A stretch of DNA of 64,000 bases from JAGTVG01 sp942491935 (GTDB lineage: Bacteria; Bacteroidota; Bacteroidia; Cytophagales; Cyclobacteriaceae): positions 96,004-160,003 of the forward strand of contig CALOCZ010000028.1 of assembly GCA_942491935.1 (NCBI GenBank). Direction: 5' to 3'. Below the pieces are notes generated by a model. The model was not told the DNA's origin. It saw only the letters and a program-made list of their open reading frames with translations, and ran no database searches. Both the position numbers and the translations under genes were made by a program. Position 1 is the stretch's first letter. Every line of letters starts with the position of its first letter. Below are positions 62,505 through 64,000 of this stretch, in pieces.

Positions 62505-63380
62505 ATGATTGGTTTGACGTTGAAGCACCTGCGCTACTTTGACTCGCTTGCACGCAACAAGCATTTCGGTCGCGCAGCACAATGTTGTAGGATCTCCCAG
62601 CCGGCCCTGTCCATGCAGATTAAAGAGCTTGAAGCTAAGATGGGCGCCCCTCTCGTGGAACGCCAGGCGCGACAAATTCGACTGACTGGCCTCGGTGATA
62701 TCCGCAGTCGGGATCGGACAGCGGCGTGATTTGCGTGAGATCGGTGAGCCCAACGATCTCGTCCAGTGGCTGAAGGCCCGCTCTCAGGACGACTTCACCT
62801 TGGCGTCATTCCGGAGACGCTGCTTATTTACTACTCGCAGATCATCAAAGCGCTTTCATCAAAGATGCCGGCGCTGAGCTTCAGCCAAGTGAAGCGCGAT
62901 CACAAGCTCGCTGATTTCCGACCTTTCTGGACTGCGCCTCGATACCCGCGATCGTGGCGCTACCGAAGTCTCGGAAACGGCCTCGCAGGAGTTTCCCTTG
63001 TTCGAGGAGGATTTCTTTCTGCTGCGTCCGATGGCAGAGGCCGGAAAAGCCGGTGCTGGGTTCGCAAAGCCTGCGCGAAATGCGCCTGTTACTGGCAGAA
63101 GGACACCGTTTCCGTGACCAAGGCCGAGCTTTTACAGATGACGACGACTGAACCGCGACATTTACGCGAAAAGGTAACGGTCAATCTGCAAATGGTGGGC
63201 GCAGGGATGGGCCTGACACCGATACCCAGATGGCTGTACAACCGAAACCCAGTCGGCGCCTGTTGGTCGCGTCGCGCCACCACTATCCATCCTGCACAAT
63301 TGGCATGGCCTGGCGCAAAATGAATCCGCTGGCAGATAACCATGGAAATCGGCGGACCTGTTCGTCAGGTGGCCAAGTGA
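62505..63380 (+). pseudogene. OxyR-like LysR-family regulator, several frameshifts
   Basis: HTH is intact: TLKHLRYFDSLARNKHFGRA, RISQPALSMQIKELEAKMGA, then the frame breaks. Later pieces in other frames: SGRLHLGVIPETLLIYYSQI (62,781-), FEEDFFLLRPMAEAGKA (about 63,000), GSQSLREMRLLLAEGHRFRD (63,057-), LQMVGAGMGLTPIP (63,190-) and IGMAWRKMNPLAD (63,300-), ending MEIGGPVRQVAK-stop at 63,380. These occur in the right order for OxyR. At least four shifts are needed. It probably controls katG in the intact parent. Confidence 0.85.
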
Positions 63381-64000
63381 AACATGATGAAGTCAGCCCA
63401 GAGACCGGTTAGAAAGCCTCGGACCAGCGCAGTACAAAATGCGTAAGTTCCTCAATTCCAACAACGGTAAGGCAGAACCTGCCCTGATTTGCCAATTGGT
63501 TTGCATCCCAATGTCCGCTTGGGGTCGACGGTTCCGACAAGCTCAGCGAGGCTGTCAGCGCGCTATACTAGATTGTCGGCGAACAGACGGCCAACTAAAT
63601 GCCAAACCCACGAACGGTTTTGCATTTGCGTGGCTGCATTGGATCACTAGCTGACCTCGGCTGCCGATACAGCATGACCGCTTTACATCCGTAAGCAGAC
63701 ATCCGGCCTCGCGATTGAGGTCCGCTTCATGTGCCAAAAAATGTTCCGTACACCTGGGTCGCGGAGAGGCGTTGCCTCAACTGACGGAGCATCGGGCATC
63801 GTTCAAAAAAGTATCCGCCGATCCCACCTGGCACACCTGATCCGTATGTACCGCCGAAGGCGGACTGACCGCAGTTTCGTCTGAATTAACCTCAGGGTGG
63901 ATAAGCTGGATTTGCAGGGCAACAATCGCGAGAAGGCAACCGCTCCGGCCGACTCATTGATATAATGCTTGATCCACTGCAAATTTCTCCTCGGGCATCG
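63381..64000. other. End region without a recognisable gene
   Basis: 620 bases, GC-rich, only short ORFs of low protein quality on either strand. No tRNA, IS end or promoter recognised. Confidence 0.4.

Noticed and set aside
1..64000. tRNA, rRNA and riboswitch genes
   Set aside because: No cloverleaf, rRNA motif or known aptamer core was seen in the intergenic regions by eye; a covariance-model search would be needed to exclude them.

Overview
The window is built from two unlike pieces. Bases 1 to about 48,380 are AT-rich and read as the chromosome of a Bacteroidota bacterium, probably Cytophagales-like. The evidence is the outer-membrane lipoproteins and beta-barrels, a DUF5777 protein, lipocalin-like lipoproteins, a HemA/HemX/CcsBA cluster in the Bacteroidota style, and TTTG-type promoter elements. 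Bases from about 48,380 to 64,000 are clearly richer in GC and read as an accessory or plasmid-like region of an alphaproteobacterium: IS6-family insertion sequences, katG with a divergent oxyR-like gene, a NUDIX gene, a piece of serine recombinase and small alphaproteobacterial orphan genes. The switch is abrupt. At the boundary two genes, one from each side, are both cut at their 5' ends. A chimeric assembly join is the simplest reading; a real transfer is not excluded.

Layout of the Bacteroidota part. 0-12 kb: housekeeping genes (K+ channel/RCK, EamA exporter, dusB, CAAX-type protease, DUF2007, cdsA, glutamate dehydrogenase, psd, purE) and a small envelope/glycosyltransferase group. 12-18.5 kb: secreted proteins, a Tat-type sugar isomerase, a GH27 alpha-galactosidase with a damaged signal peptide, a DUF418 remnant and a lipoprotein with four copies of the Lipoprotein_15 repeat. 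18.9-20.5 kb: a Crp/Fnr regulator followed by a palindromic site, two small membrane proteins and a lipoprotein. 20.7-25.1 kb: an ECF sigma factor, an anti-sigma-like/beta-barrel fusion, two lipoproteins with CX4CH haem motifs, YceI and DUF5777. 25-29 kb: mtnA with a class II aldolase, and an M20 amidohydrolase.

28.9-39.4 kb is the most striking part: a multihaem electron-transfer locus with a 7-haem NapC-like membrane cytochrome, a Tat-exported four-cluster Fe-S protein with one ligand missing, a 10-TM NrfD/ActC-type quinol subunit, a 6-haem lipoprotein with a collagen-like linker and an 8-haem lipoprotein. No molybdopterin subunit or other recognisable terminal reductase is present. It runs straight into haem synthesis (hemA, C, E, N, B; no hemD) and cytochrome c maturation genes (HemX/CcsA-like, CcsBA), so supply of haem and assembly of c-type cytochromes sit beside the consumers.

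The alphaproteobacterial part holds a truncated 2TM/SLATT-like membrane gene, a PGDYG-like gene, several frameshifted orphan genes, five IS6-family copies (three complete in length, two cut) and a 141-bp element with IS6-type ends nested against a cut copy. A radical SAM protein, katG and oxyR follow. Almost every gene here carries frameshifts, many at homopolymers; the Bacteroidota part shows a few of the same kind. This points to indel errors in the consensus, with real decay as the alternative. No rRNA, tRNA or CRISPR array was seen.
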